A stretch of DNA of 64,000 nt, taken from contig NZ_JAGKJI010000005.1 in the NCBI RefSeq assembly GCF_020329485.1, forward strand, positions 1 through 64,000. The letters run 5' to 3'. The DNA is from Bradyrhizobium cenepequi (GTDB lineage Bacteria; Pseudomonadota; Alphaproteobacteria; Rhizobiales; Xanthobacteraceae). Shown piece after piece: positions 27,585 through 37,020 of this stretch. The notes under the pieces are model-generated. The model had not been told where the DNA came from, made no database searches, and saw only the letters and a list, made by a program, of their open reading frames with translations. The number at the start of each line of letters is the position of its first letter. Within the stretch, counting starts at the first letter, position 1. The position numbers were made by a program, and so were the translations under genes.

Positions 27585-30500
27585 ATGCCCAACAAGATGT
27601 TGATCGATGCCACCCACCCGGAAGAGACCCGGGTCGTCGTGGTCCGCGGCCATCGCGTCGAAGAATTTGATTTCGAGACTGCCCAACGCAAGCAACTGCG
27701 CGGCAATATCTACCTCGCCAAGGTGACGCGCGTAGAGCCGTCGCTGCAGGCGGCCTTCATCGAATATGGCGGCAACCGCCATGGCTTCCTTGCCTTCAGC
27801 GAAATCCATCCAGACTATTACCAGATCCCGGTCGCTGACCGTCAGGCGCTGATCGAGGCCGAAGAGCGCGCCCATCGCGAGGCCGAGGAGGAGAGTGAAA
27901 GCCGGCCTCACCGCCGCCGCTCCCGCCACCGCAATGCCCGCCGTCGCGGCCATGGCGAGCGCGTGCAGAGCGAGGTTGTGGAGGGTGCCGAGCCGCTCGA
28001 TGCACAAGCCGATGAGGGTCGTGCGCTTCACGCAGAGGCCGAGCAGCACGACCTCGAAGCCAATGCGCATGAGCATCATGAGCACGAAGCCTGCGAGCAT
28101 GCTGACGATCACGAGCATGCCGACGAGCACGATCATGATGGGCACGAGCCCGGCAGGCACGAACATGCTCATAACGACAATGATCATACCCCTGTGCTGA
28201 GCGAAACCGCGGCAACGGAAGCGCAGCCCGATCCGGTTGTCGCCGCTGTCGAGGCATCGGTCGCCGTCGACGCTCCCGATGTCGCGGCCGACATCGAGGT
28301 TAACCAGGAGCCCGAGCGCGCCCGAGAGGAGCAGGTCGAGGAAAACGCCGCCCACGCCGATGATGCGCAACACGCCGCGGAACCTGGCGAGGAGCATCCG
28401 GCATCCGACGAGCATGCCCCCGCGGAACTTGTAGCGGAGGCTGCGCCGCACGACGAGCATGGCGCCGAGCCGTTCGGCGACGAAGCGCATGACGATGAGG
28501 ACGACGAGGAAGGCGAGGACGGCGAAGAAGAGGAAGTCGTCGAATCCGTCGGCGGCGACGACGTGCTCGAGGAGGTGCCCGAGCGCCCCTTCCGTCCGCG
28601 CCGCCAGTACAAGATCCAGGAAGTCATCAAGCGCCGGCAGGTAATGCTGGTGCAGGTCGTCAAGGAAGAGCGCGGCAACAAGGGTGCGGCGCTGACGACG
28701 TATCTCTCGCTCGCCGGCCGCTATGCGGTGCTGATGCCGAACACCGCGCGCGGCGGCGGCATCAGCCGCAAGATCACCTCGGCCCAGGACCGCTCGCGTC
28801 TCAAGGAAGTGGTGCAGGACCTCGATGTGCCCGAGGGCATGGGCATCATCCTGCGTACCGCCGGCGCCTCGCGGTCGAAGCAGGAGATCAAGCGCGACTT
28901 CGAATATCTGATCCGCATGTGGGAAACCGTGCGTGACCTGACCCTGAAGTCGCAGGCCCCTACCCTCGTCTACGAGGAAGGCTCGCTGATCAAGCGCTCG
29001 CTGCGCGACCTCTACAACAAGGAGATCGACGAGATCATGGTTGCCGGTGAGCCCGGCTACCGCGAAGCGCGCGACTTCATGAAGATGCTGATGCCGGAAA
29101 ACGTGCGCGCGGTGAAGCAGTACCGCGACGGCCAGCCTTTGTTCTCGCGCATGGGCGTCGAGAGCCAGCTCGATGCGATGTTCTCCCCGACCGTGCAGTT
29201 GCGCTCCGGCGGCTACATCGTCATCAACCAGACCGAGGCGCTGGTCTCGATCGACGTCAACTCCGGCCGCGCCACGCGCGAGCATCACATCGAGGACACT
29301 GCGCTCAAGACCAATCTCGAGGCGGCGGAGGAAGTCGCGCGGCAGCTGCGCCTGCGCGACCTCGCAGGCCTGATCGTCATCGACTTCATCGACATGGACG
29401 AGAAGCGCAACAACCGCGCGGTCGAGCGCAAGCTCTCCGACTGTTTGCGGCAGGATCGCGCGCGCATCCAGGTCGGGCGCATCTCCCATTTCGGCCTGCT
29501 CGAGATGTCGCGCCAGCGCATCCGCGCCAGCGTGCTCGAGAGCTCGACCGAGCCCTGCCCGCATTGCGGCGGCTCTGGTCATGTCCGCTCGGTCTCGTCG
29601 GTGGCGCTGCAGCTCCTGCGCGGCATCGAGGAAATCCTGATGAAGGGCGCAACCCACAATCTCGTGGTGCGCACCCGCACCGACGTCGCGCTCTATGTCC
29701 TCAACCACAAGCGCGGCCATCTGCGCGATCTCGAAATCGCCTTCAAGGTCCAGATCTCGGTGGCGGCAGATGCGACCGTGAGCGGTCAGCAGTCCTACAT
29801 CATCGACCGCGGTGAGCAGGTGCACACGCTGGAAGCCGCCAAGGCGCTGCTCGCGGCGCAGGCCGCGTCCGCGCCGCCTCAGATCGAAGAGTCATATGAC
29901 GACCAGGAGCCGTTCGACATCGAGGCGGAGATCGAGACCGAAGAGACGGAAGGCCTGAGCGACGAAACGGGGACGGGCGAAGAGGCCGGCACCGACGCCG
30001 ACGGTCCGCGCCGCCGGCGGCGTCGGCGACGTCGCGGCCGCGCTGGTGGCGGCGAAGCCCACGAGGGTGGTATGCCGCGCGAGGATGGCGAGGCTCTGCC
30101 GCTTGCGCCCGAGACCGCCGACGGCATCGCCGAGGAAGTCGAGACCGACGAGGACGAGAGCGAAGAGCAGTCGGCTTTCGCACATGGCGAAGGCCAGAGC
30201 GGCGAACGCCGTCCGCGTCGGCGTGGACGTCGCGGCGGACGCCGGCGCCGTAGCAGCGGTCACGGTGCAGATGAGGGTCTTGCCGCCTCGATTGCCGATG
30301 AGCTCGGCCCGCGCCCGGAGCCGGAAGCAACGGAGGCCGTCGCTGATTTCGACGGTGGCTCGCCCGAGCAGGCCCCGACCCTGCTTCAGCCCGAGCCGGA
30401 GGCAGAGCAGGCGGAGTTGCAGCCAGTCGAAAGCCCGCAGCCGCAGGAGCCTTCGCAGCCGGAGCCCGTGACCGTCGCCGCGCCCGAGGAGGCCGCGCCG

Positions 30501-30752
30501 GAGAACGATCGCGCCGCACGTCGCCGCTCGACGGTACGCGAGAAGGTGAGCTTTGCGTCCCACCAACCGGCCGAGCCGCCTCTAGTGCTGCAGAGCGCGC
30601 CGGAGCCTACTCCGTCGGCAGAACCCGCTCCCACGCCGCTCGCCGAACCTGCGCCTGCGGCCATCGCGGAACCTGCGCCTGCAGCAGCGACCGAGGCCCC
30701 GGCGCCCCGCAAGGCCGGCTGGTGGTCGCGCCGCTTTGGTGGCGGCGGCTAG
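27585..30752 (+). CDS. rne: Ribonuclease E with large acidic, His-rich insert
   Basis: RNase E is the essential endoribonuclease for mRNA decay and rRNA/tRNA processing and the degradosome scaffold. The 1055-residue product starts MPNKMLIDATHPEETRVVVV. An S1 domain begins near residue 38 (RGNIYLAKVTRVEPSLQAAF) but is split by about 240 residues rich in Glu, Asp, Ala and His, including a His-dense patch at about residues 153-202; it resumes at RRQYKIQEVIKRRQ. The catalytic core follows: SIDVNSGRAT (Asp near 556), IVIDFIDMD (Asp near 599) and the Zn-link CPHCGGSG near 657. The C-terminal third is disordered, with Arg-rich runs that likely bind RNA, and ends KAGWWSRRFGGGG. The ATG at 27585 matches family starts. 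Confidence 0.95.
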   Translation: MPNKMLIDATHPEETRVVVVRGHRVEEFDFETAQRKQLRGNIYLAKVTRVEPSLQAAFIEYGGNRHGFLAFSEIHPDYYQIPVADRQALIEAEERAHREAEEESESRPHRRRSRHRNARRRGHGERVQSEVVEGAEPLDAQADEGRALHAEAEQHDLEANAHEHHEHEACEHADDHEHADEHDHDGHEPGRHEHAHNDNDHTPVLSETAATEAQPDPVVAAVEASVAVDAPDVAADIEVNQEPERAREEQVEENAAHADDAQHAAEPGEEHPASDEHAPAELVAEAAPHDEHGAEPFGDEAHDDEDDEEGEDGEEEEVVESVGGDDVLEEVPERPFRPRRQYKIQEVIKRRQVMLVQVVKEERGNKGAALTTYLSLAGRYAVLMPNTARGGGISRKITSAQDRSRLKEVVQDLDVPEGMGIILRTAGASRSKQEIKRDFEYLIRMWETVRDLTLKSQAPTLVYEEGSLIKRSLRDLYNKEIDEIMVAGEPGYREARDFMKMLMPENVRAVKQYRDGQPLFSRMGVESQLDAMFSPTVQLRSGGYIVINQTEALVSIDVNSGRATREHHIEDTALKTNLEAAEEVARQLRLRDLAGLIVIDFIDMDEKRNNRAVERKLSDCLRQDRARIQVGRISHFGLLEMSRQRIRASVLESSTEPCPHCGGSGHVRSVSSVALQLLRGIEEILMKGATHNLVVRTRTDVALYVLNHKRGHLRDLEIAFKVQISVAADATVSGQQSYIIDRGEQVHTLEAAKALLAAQAASAPPQIEESYDDQEPFDIEAEIETEETEGLSDETGTGEEAGTDADGPRRRRRRRRRGRAGGGEAHEGGMPREDGEALPLAPETADGIAEEVETDEDESEEQSAFAHGEGQSGERRPRRRGRRGGRRRRSSGHGADEGLAASIADELGPRPEPEATEAVADFDGGSPEQAPTLLQPEPEAEQAELQPVESPQPQEPSQPEPVTVAAPEEAAPENDRAARRRSTVREKVSFASHQPAEPPLVLQSAPEPTPSAEPAPTPLAEPAPAAIAEPAPAAATEAPAPRKAGWWSRRFGGGG

Positions 30753-30872
30753 AGCATGATCCGGAAAAGTGGAAACCGGTTTTCCCTCGCGACAAACGCG
30801 AAGCGTTTGCGCGGAGATCATACACAAGCAAAGAGATGAGATCATGATCCGATTCCAATCGGATCATGATCT
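30751..30872. repeat. Palindromic repeat, family B copy 2 (immediately after rne)
   Basis: Starts AGAGCATGATCCGGAAAAG right at the rne stop and ends in a 32-bp palindrome at 30840-30871 (arms GATCATGATCCGATT and AATCGGATCATGATC). It probably forms the 3' hairpin of the rne transcript. Copies at 27195, 42519 and 48208 share the CCGGAAA/ACCGGTTT core. Confidence 0.8.
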
Positions 30873-30947
30873 AGATATGGCGATTCGTTCAACTGCAACT
30901 CCGCCTCGGCATTTTTCTCCGATCATGCGGAAAATTGCGATGCCGGC

Positions 30948-31715
30948 TCAGCGAACGCCAGCAACGATCAAGCGCGCTCCCGCATCGGCGAGACGCTTGC
31001 ACTGCTCCTCAGATGCGCCGGCATCAGTCACCAGAGTCCAGCGCGGCGGCAGCGGCGCCCAGGCCATCTGTTCGGCGCGGCCGAGCTTGCTGGCGTCGGC
31101 GAGAACGATGACTTCTTTCGACTGCTGCATCATCAGCGACTTCAGTGCGACCTGCTCGAGATCCGCTTCGCACAGGCCCCGGTCATTCACCACGCCGTCG
31201 GCGCTCATGACGGCACGGTCCGCGGTCATGCGGCGCAGCGCCTCATTGGCGAGCGGCCCCATGGTGCTCATGCTGGTGGTGCGCAGCGCGCCGCCCAGCA
31301 CCACAAGCTCGATGGTCGGAGCCTTGGCGAGGAACGGCAGCAGCGCGAGATTGTTGGTGATGATGCGCAGCCGCCGCTGCTGCAGCAGTCGGCCAAAGGC
31401 TGCGACCGTCGAGCCGGCATCGAGAATCAGCGTATCGCCGTCCTCGATCAGATCGATCGCCGCGCGCGCGATCGCCTGCTTCTGTTCGCCCCGGACCGCA
31501 AGGCGCTGCTCGAGCGTCGTCTCGTTCGCGTGGGCGCTGAGAATGGCGCCGCCATAGGTGCGGCGCACGGCATTGTTCTTGGAGAGATGCTGCAAGTCGC
31601 GCCGCACGGTGGAGGCGGAAACGTCGAAGCGCCGCGCGAGATCGTCGACATCGATCTCTCCCGCGTTCAGTGCTTCCAAAAGACGAGCCTGACGCTCCTT
31701 GCTGCGCATCGACAT
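30948..31715 (-). CDS. DeoR-family transcriptional regulator
   Basis: A 255-residue sugar-responsive repressor. Residues 1-60 hold a DeoR winged helix-turn-helix (RQARLLEALNAGEIDVDDLA, then VSASTVRRDLQHL and RTYGGAIL). Residues 75-235 form the DeoRC sensor domain, with DTLILDAGSTVAAFGRLL, TNNLALLPFL and VVLGGALR, which binds phosphorylated sugars in relatives. It reads in the same direction as the threonate-type genes upstream (154 bp gap) and most likely controls them, recognising a phosphorylated acid-sugar intermediate; this is inferred from position and family. A candidate operator lies at 35257-35275. Confidence 0.9.
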   Translation of the reverse strand: MSMRSKERQARLLEALNAGEIDVDDLARRFDVSASTVRRDLQHLSKNNAVRRTYGGAILSAHANETTLEQRLAVRGEQKQAIARAAIDLIEDGDTLILDAGSTVAAFGRLLQQRRLRIITNNLALLPFLAKAPTIELVVLGGALRTTSMSTMGPLANEALRRMTADRAVMSADGVVNDRGLCEADLEQVALKSLMMQQSKEVIVLADASKLGRAEQMAWAPLPPRWTLVTDAGASEEQCKRLADAGARLIVAGVR

Positions 31716-31851
31716 CGAACCTCAGCCCCCGGATTCATTGCCTTCAGCCGAGCTCGACCGTGTCGGCTTCGCGGCACGGTCGATGGATACCACGATGCAT
31801 CGGCCGCGCAATATCAGCGCTCGACCCGCATCTAGCTCTTCATCCGGTGGA

Positions 31852-31866
31852 GCCCGCGTAGCGGGC
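31852..31866 (-). terminator. Short hairpin after pdxA2
   Basis: GCCCGC-GTA-GCGGGC, a 6-bp GC stem just past the pdxA2 stop codon. No T-run follows on the minus strand, so it may stabilise the 3' end or weakly attenuate rather than terminate. Confidence 0.35.
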
Positions 31867-31869
31867 GTC

Positions 31870-32868
31870 TCAAGCCGCCTTCTTCGGCGCGAGATCGACC
31901 GCCTGCCGCAGCGCCTCGATCAGGCTGCGCTCGTCGGCGATGCCCTTGCCCGCGATGTCGAAGGCGGTCCCGTGATCGACCGAGGTGCGGATCACCGGCA
32001 GGCCGACAGTGATGTTCACACCGGCTTCCAGCCCCAGCACCTTGATGGGTCCATGGCCCTGATCGTGATACATCGCGACCACCATGTCGTAGTCGCCGCG
32101 GCCGGCCAGGAAGAACAGCGTGTCGGCGGGCAGAGGGCCGCGCACGTGCCAGCCCTTGTGCTGACAGGCTTCCACGGCCGGCGTGATCTTCGCGGCTTCC
32201 TCGCCGCGACCGAACAACCCGTTCTCGCCGGCATGCGGATTGATGGCGCAGACGCCGATCTTCGGATTGGCGATGCCGGCGCGCACCAGCACGTCATGTC
32301 CGCGTGCGATGACACGTTCGACGAGGCCGGGCTCGATTTTCTCGATCGCATCGAGCAGGCCGATATGCGTGGTCACGTGAATGACGCGGAGTTTCGGCGA
32401 CACCAGCATCATCGACACTTCCTGCGTGCCGGTCAGATGCGCCAACAGCTCGGTATGGCCGGGATATTTGTGGCCGGCCGCATGCAGCGCTTCCTTGGAG
32501 AGCGGCGCGGTGCAGATGCCCTGAGCGAGCCCTGCCTGCACCACCTGCACGGCTTTCTCGATATAGCGATAGGCCGCCTCACCTGCCGTCGCCGAAACCT
32601 TGCCGAACGGCAGATCGTCCGGCACCAGCTTCAGGTCAACGCACTGCACGGTCTTCGACGCAAAATTCGCCTCCTTCGCGTCGCTCAACGCATCGACCTT
32701 AAGCGACACGCCGACGATTTGACCGGCCTTGCGCAGACGGTTGGCGTCGCCGATAACCAGCGCATTGCAGATCGCCTGCACCTCCGGTTGCGCCAGCGCC
32801 TTCATGATCACCTCGGGCCCGATACCGGCCGGATCTCCCATAGTGATCGCAATGGTCGGACGAGTCAT
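31870..32868 (-). CDS. pdxA2: D-threonate 4-phosphate dehydrogenase-like protein (PdxA2 family)
   Basis: A 332-residue member of the PdxA family. It has IAITMGDPAGIGPEVI at the N-terminus, a GKVSATAGEAAYRYIEKAV segment, metal-binding histidines in HKYPGHTELLAHL and MYHDQGHGPIK, and NPHAGENGLFG. Because it follows a DUF1537 kinase and overlaps it by 4 bp (ATGA at 32865-32868), it most likely is PdxA2, which oxidises and decarboxylates D-threonate 4-phosphate (or D-erythronate 4-phosphate) to dihydroxyacetone phosphate, rather than the pyridoxine enzyme PdxA. The assignment rests on context; the alternative is an authentic 4-hydroxythreonine-4-phosphate dehydrogenase. Confidence 0.87.
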   Translation of the reverse strand: MTRPTIAITMGDPAGIGPEVIMKALAQPEVQAICNALVIGDANRLRKAGQIVGVSLKVDALSDAKEANFASKTVQCVDLKLVPDDLPFGKVSATAGEAAYRYIEKAVQVVQAGLAQGICTAPLSKEALHAAGHKYPGHTELLAHLTGTQEVSMMLVSPKLRVIHVTTHIGLLDAIEKIEPGLVERVIARGHDVLVRAGIANPKIGVCAINPHAGENGLFGRGEEAAKITPAVEACQHKGWHVRGPLPADTLFFLAGRGDYDMVVAMYHDQGHGPIKVLGLEAGVNITVGLPVIRTSVDHGTAFDIAGKGIADERSLIEALRQAVDLAPKKAA

Positions 32869-34172
32869 ATGAAACTTCCTCTGGTTCGGACGGCGCGGAG
32901 GCGCTCGCTGATGCGGATGAGGCTGTGCTCGTCACCGAACGCGCCCGCTTTGGTGGCGATCGGAACGGACAATCGGCCAAGGGTGAGGCCGAGCGATACG
33001 CCCGGCTCGATTTCGTCGGCAAGACGGATGCCGTTGACGCCGAAGCGCGACAGCATCGCCGCCGCGGTTTCGCCGCCGGTCGCAGCAAAGGCGCCGATCG
33101 CGGGTGCGACGGCCTCCAGAGCGTCGGCGAGTCCCTTGGCGAGCCGCGGGCCGAGCGACATGTCGGGGTAATCATCCATCATGATCTCAACCAGCGCATC
33201 GCGGCCATCGGCAAGTCGTTTCATCACGTCCACGGCGAGCGTCGCCCGGCCGGCGCCATCGTTGAGCAGCGTCTCCGGCGCGATCGGGAAATGCGCCACG
33301 GTACCGGTCGCCTCCAGCTTGCGCGCAGCGGCGCGAGACGCGCCCGCAAGCGAGCCCACCACGATCAGGGTGCCGGATGCGCTCGTCGGAATGCGTAGCG
33401 GCTCGACGGCATGGCTGACTTCGAGGCCGGCCAGCGCGTGCGCGAGGCCGGCGCTGCCGATGAAGAAGGTTGCGGGCGATGCATGCAGGCTCGCCTCCGC
33501 GATCAAATGCAGATCGTGTTCGGTCGCGGCGTCGCAGGCCGCGACCACATCGCCCTCCCCGGCGAGCCTCGCGAACGTGGCTTTGAGATCGCCACCGCGC
33601 ACGGCAGCGAGCTTGACCTTCTCACCGCGAATGCCCGCGGTCGCGAGAACGTCGATAAGATCGGCATTCGGATAGGTGTGGTCGCGCCGCCAGACCTCGG
33701 CCTCCTCGAGGGGACGGCCTTTGACCAGGATGCGCCCGTCGATGGTGGTGCGGCCGGTGGCCGGAAAGGCCGGCGCGAACACGCCGAAGGCCGGACCCGA
33801 TCGTGACTTGAGATGCGCAAGCGCGGCGGCAGTCTCCGCTGCAGGTTGGCCCCGCAGCGTCGAGTCAATTTTCTTGAAAAGAATACGTCCGGGTTCGCAC
33901 AGGCGCCCCAGCACATCGGCATGGCGGGCTGCAGCGGCTCCGGCCGAAAGGCCTCGACTCGCTGCATCGTAGGCCAGGACGGGTAGCTGGTAACCTGACG
34001 CGTCGGTCACCTCACCCCACGTCACCGCGGCCGCACGCCCCCTTCTGCCGAAGGCGATCGCACAGTCCGCGGCACCAGTGAGATCGTCAGCGACGATCAG
34101 CCAGCTTTGGCTTGACGCGTTTTCTTGACGCGAACCGGTATCCACTTCGCTAGAAAACGCTTTAGGGGCCAT
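32865..34172 (-). CDS. dtnK: Four-carbon acid sugar kinase (DUF1537, DtnK/OtnK family)
   Basis: A 435-residue kinase that phosphorylates a four-carbon aldonate such as D-threonate. The N-terminal half (SWLIVADDLTGAADCAIAF, KKIDSTLRGQPAAE, APAFPATGRTTIDGRILVKG) is the sugar-binding domain; the C-terminal half (LIVVGSLAGASRAAARKLE, FAATGGETAAAML, SLGLTLGRLSVPIATKAGAFG) binds nucleotide. The motif order is that of the DUF1537 kinases. It starts 3 bp after the permease stop and overlaps pdxA2 by 4 bp, so the three are translationally linked. D-threonate is favoured over L-threonate or D-erythronate because PdxA2, not OtnC/OtnI, accompanies it. Confidence 0.9.
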   Translation of the reverse strand: MAPKAFSSEVDTGSRQENASSQSWLIVADDLTGAADCAIAFGRRGRAAAVTWGEVTDASGYQLPVLAYDAASRGLSAGAAAARHADVLGRLCEPGRILFKKIDSTLRGQPAAETAAALAHLKSRSGPAFGVFAPAFPATGRTTIDGRILVKGRPLEEAEVWRRDHTYPNADLIDVLATAGIRGEKVKLAAVRGGDLKATFARLAGEGDVVAACDAATEHDLHLIAEASLHASPATFFIGSAGLAHALAGLEVSHAVEPLRIPTSASGTLIVVGSLAGASRAAARKLEATGTVAHFPIAPETLLNDGAGRATLAVDVMKRLADGRDALVEIMMDDYPDMSLGPRLAKGLADALEAVAPAIGAFAATGGETAAAMLSRFGVNGIRLADEIEPGVSLGLTLGRLSVPIATKAGAFGDEHSLIRISERLRAVRTRGSFI

Positions 34173-34174
34173 CT

Positions 34175-35212
34175 TCAGTGACCTGCCTCAGTGACAACCG
34201 AGCGCGCCGTGGGGGTCATCTTGCCGGCAGAAGCCACGTTCTCTTCTGCACGCTCCTCGACGTCGCGACCAACAACGCGGGCCGTCCAGGCGGTGAAGAT
34301 CGGCACGAGGATTGCGGTGACCACAACGCACGCCGCGACGAGGATGGTCGCAGGTCGCGCCGCGTCCGCATAGGCCGGATTGGCCGCGGCGACAATCGCC
34401 GGGACGGCCGCCGCATTACCAGCCGTCGAGGCTGCCGCAATACCCGCGACACCATTCCCGCCAGTGATGCGATCGGCGAGGAACAGCGGGATGCCGGTCA
34501 CAACCACCACGCCCACTCCCATGCCGAGGCCGAGCAGACCAGCGTGCCAGACCTTCGACAGATCGAGGCCGGCGCCGAGCGCGAAGGCGAAGAACGGGAT
34601 CATCACAGGCACCGCGCGGCCCAGGAAGTCGCGCATCTCGCGATCGAGGTTGCCGATGATCATGCCCACCACCAGAGGTAAGATAGCGCCCACGAGGGTC
34701 TGCCATGGAAATGCCGAGAGGCCGGCGACGCCCAAGGTGATCATGGTGAGGAACGGACCGCTCTCCAGCGACATGACGGTATAGGCGCCGACGTCACGCG
34801 GACGTCCATATTGGCCCATCAACGCCATATAGAGACCGCCATTGGTGTCGTTCATGGCGGCAACGATCGCGAGAGTCGAGACACCCGCGAACATGCCAGC
34901 TCCGACCGGCGCTTCTCCCAAAATGCGGCCGAAGATCAGGCCGAGGACGACGGCAACGCTAACCTTCACGATCAGCAGCGTGCCGCCCTTTTTCACAATG
35001 TAAGGGGTCGCGCGGAAGTCGATGCTCGCGCCCATGCAAACGTAAAACACGGCGAGAATCGTCAATGCGCCAGAGAACAGTGCGCCGGTAAACGAGCCAA
35101 AGAACTTCGGAGTATCGGGAAAGAAGGTCGCAATAAGCGCCCCAACCAACAGCGGGACCACCATCATCCCGCCAGGCACCTTCTCGATCGTCCGCTTAAT
35201 TGGAACCTGCAT
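34175..35212 (-). CDS. KdgT-family (2-keto-3-deoxygluconate permease-like) transporter
   Basis: A 345-residue polytopic protein with about ten hydrophobic segments. KdgT-family stretches are visible: [67 protein letters not shown] and [21 protein letters not shown] 35212 ([11 protein letters not shown]) has a GGAGG nine bases upstream; the in-frame extension to 35311 lacks a signal. As first gene of the operon with dtnK and pdxA2, it probably imports the four-carbon sugar acid as a proton symporter; the substrate is inferred from context. Confidence 0.88.
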   Translation of the reverse strand: MQVPIKRTIEKVPGGMMVVPLLVGALIATFFPDTPKFFGSFTGALFSGALTILAVFYVCMGASIDFRATPYIVKKGGTLLIVKVSVAVVLGLIFGRILGEAPVGAGMFAGVSTLAIVAAMNDTNGGLYMALMGQYGRPRDVGAYTVMSLESGPFLTMITLGVAGLSAFPWQTLVGAILPLVVGMIIGNLDREMRDFLGRAVPVMIPFFAFALGAGLDLSKVWHAGLLGLGMGVGVVVVTGIPLFLADRITGGNGVAGIAAASTAGNAAAVPAIVAAANPAYADAARPATILVAACVVVTAILVPIFTAWTARVVGRDVEERAEENVASAGKMTPTARSVVTEAGH

Positions 35213-35582
35213 TTCTGATTTCCTCCCGCGCATGGCGCCCATCCGATCATTTTGCGCGTTTCTGCCAAAGAAACGAACAAACTTCCCGCGATATATGCTC
35301 GCATCACGCAATATTCAAGATTCTTTGCGCATTACGCGCAGGCGAAAGCAACGGTTGAGGGCTCGTACAAGTTCGGCCCGGCCCACCCCGGAAATCCGAA
35401 ATCACGCCGCCGGTTGTGATCCTGGACGGAGTGTCCGGCGGGCCTGACCTTCGGGCGGCCGTCTACCGCCAGTCCTAGCCAGCTTCCTTCAGAACGATTT
35501 GCTCCATGCGGAACGGGCCCACCACGAAAATGGTGCGCCCCGTTATCGTTTCGTTTGCCGCGGCGAAAAGCTCGCTGGCAGG
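35213..35582. other. Intergenic region between the threonate-type operon and dctA
   Basis: No supported gene. The 35213-35330 part is the promoter region of the leftward operon and holds the inverted repeat at 35257-35275. The 35475-35582 part is open in the dctA frame beyond its stop codon for 34 codons but has no start or ribosome-binding site of its own. Confidence 0.5.
35257..35275 (-). promoter_or_regulatory. Candidate DeoR operator: CGTTTCT-N5-AGAAACG
   Basis: A perfect 7-bp inverted repeat with a 5-bp spacer, 45-63 bp upstream of the permease ATG. A further TTCG-type half-site (TTGTTCG on the minus strand) adjoins it. DeoR-family repressors often bind TTTCG-like repeats, and a DeoR gene closes this gene cluster. 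Confidence 0.45.
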
Positions 35583-36911
35583 TCAGCCCGTGGTGATCGC
35601 CGTCTCGACGTCGGAGGGATCTATCTCCTTGTTCAGGTTGGCGTGCAGCTTCTCGTAGTCGAGTTCGCCCTCCCACCATGAGACGAACACCGCGGCCATG
35701 CCGTTGCCGGTGATGTTGGTCAGCGCACGCACCTCGCTCATGAACTTGTCGATCGAGAATACGATGGCCATGCCCGGCACCAGCGCCGGATTGACCACAG
35801 TCAGCGTCGCCGCGAGCGTGATGAAGCCCGCCCCAGTGACACCGCTCGCCCCTTTCGAGGTCAGCATCGCCACGACCAGAATGGTCAGTTGCTGGCCGAA
35901 GGTGAGATCGACGCCAAGCGCCTGCGCGATGAACAGCGTCGCCAGAGTCATGTAGATGTTGGTGCCGTCGAGGTTGAAGGAGTAGCCGGTCGGCACCACC
36001 AGTCCGACCACGGGCTTGGAGCAGCCGAGCCGCTCCAGCTTCTCCATCAATTGCGGCAGCGCGCTCTCGGACGAACTGGTGCCAAGCACGATCAACAGCT
36101 CATCCTTGATATAGGCGATGAACTTGAAGATGCTGAAGCCCATTGCCCGCGCGATCAGGCCGAGCACGAGGACCACGAACAGCGCGGCGGTGCCGTAGAA
36201 CAGCCCGATCAGGCCGATCAGGTTGCCGAGCGCTGCGGGACCGAACTTGCCGATGGTGAAGGCCATTGCGCCGAATGCACCGACGGGCGCCGCTTTCATC
36301 ACGATGCTGATCACGCCGAATACCGCATGTGCGGAATCGTCGATAACATCGCGCAAGCGAGCGCCGCGCTCGCCCATCGCCATCAGCGCGAAGCCAAAGA
36401 GGATCGCGAACAGCAGCACCTGCAGGATGTCGCCGCGGGCGAACGCGCCGAACACACTGTCGGGGATGACGTTGAGGACGAAATCGACGCTCTTCTGCGT
36501 TTGCGCCTGCTTGACGTAGTTCGCGACCGCCGCCGCGTCCGGCTTGGCGGCGAGCCCATGACCGATCTGGAACAGATTGCCCACGATCAGGCCGAGGATC
36601 AGCGCGAAGGTGGAGACGATCTCGAAATAGACCAGCGCCTTGACGCCGACCCGGCCGACCTTGCTGGCGTCCTGGATATGCGAGATGCCCGAGACCACCG
36701 TGCAGAAGATGATCGGAGCGATCACCATCTTGATCAGCTTGATGAAGCCGTCGCCGAGCGCCTTGATCCAGTCGTTGGTCGCAAGGCTCGGCCACAGCCA
36801 ACCGACCACGGCGCCGAGCACGATCGCGATCAGCACCTGGACATAGAGGATGCGGTACCAGGGTTTTGACGTGCTGACCTCGGCCGGCCCGCTCATCGCA
36901 ATCGTTGCCAT
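35583..36911 (-). CDS. dctA: C4-dicarboxylate transport protein DctA
   Basis: A 442-residue symporter of the DAACS family importing succinate, fumarate and malate. Visible landmarks: [22 protein letters not shown] at TM1, [16 protein letters not shown], the serine-rich re-entrant loop [42 protein letters not shown] (substrate/cation site), and [18 protein letters not shown] 36911 ([12 protein letters not shown]) has an AGGAG; a second ATG five codons on is possible. In rhizobia DctA fuels symbiotic nitrogen fixation, but this could equally be a general copy. No dctBD pair is adjacent. Confidence 0.95.
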   Translation of the reverse strand: MATIAMSGPAEVSTSKPWYRILYVQVLIAIVLGAVVGWLWPSLATNDWIKALGDGFIKLIKMVIAPIIFCTVVSGISHIQDASKVGRVGVKALVYFEIVSTFALILGLIVGNLFQIGHGLAAKPDAAAVANYVKQAQTQKSVDFVLNVIPDSVFGAFARGDILQVLLFAILFGFALMAMGERGARLRDVIDDSAHAVFGVISIVMKAAPVGAFGAMAFTIGKFGPAALGNLIGLIGLFYGTAALFVVLVLGLIARAMGFSIFKFIAYIKDELLIVLGTSSSESALPQLMEKLERLGCSKPVVGLVVPTGYSFNLDGTNIYMTLATLFIAQALGVDLTFGQQLTILVVAMLTSKGASGVTGAGFITLAATLTVVNPALVPGMAIVFSIDKFMSEVRALTNITGNGMAAVFVSWWEGELDYEKLHANLNKEIDPSDVETAITTG

Positions 36912-37020
36912 GACTCTCACTCCTACTCGAAGATGCGCAAGGCCGGTCCGCCGGGCTGTCCGGGGATGACCATCTCGAAAAATCAGATTGGCCGGTGATG
37001 GGCCTCGCCCAGAGGCTCTC

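Noticed and set aside
27495..29825. Very long reverse-strand reading frame (over 770 codons) opposite rne
   Set aside because: It is the antisense shadow of a high-GC gene with skewed codons; no start signal, no domain, and rne on the other strand is beyond doubt.
35475..35582. 34 codons open in the dctA frame beyond its TGA stop
   Set aside because: DctA has normal length at the first stop; the extension has no start, no ribosome-binding site and no family match, so readthrough or a pseudogene is not supported.
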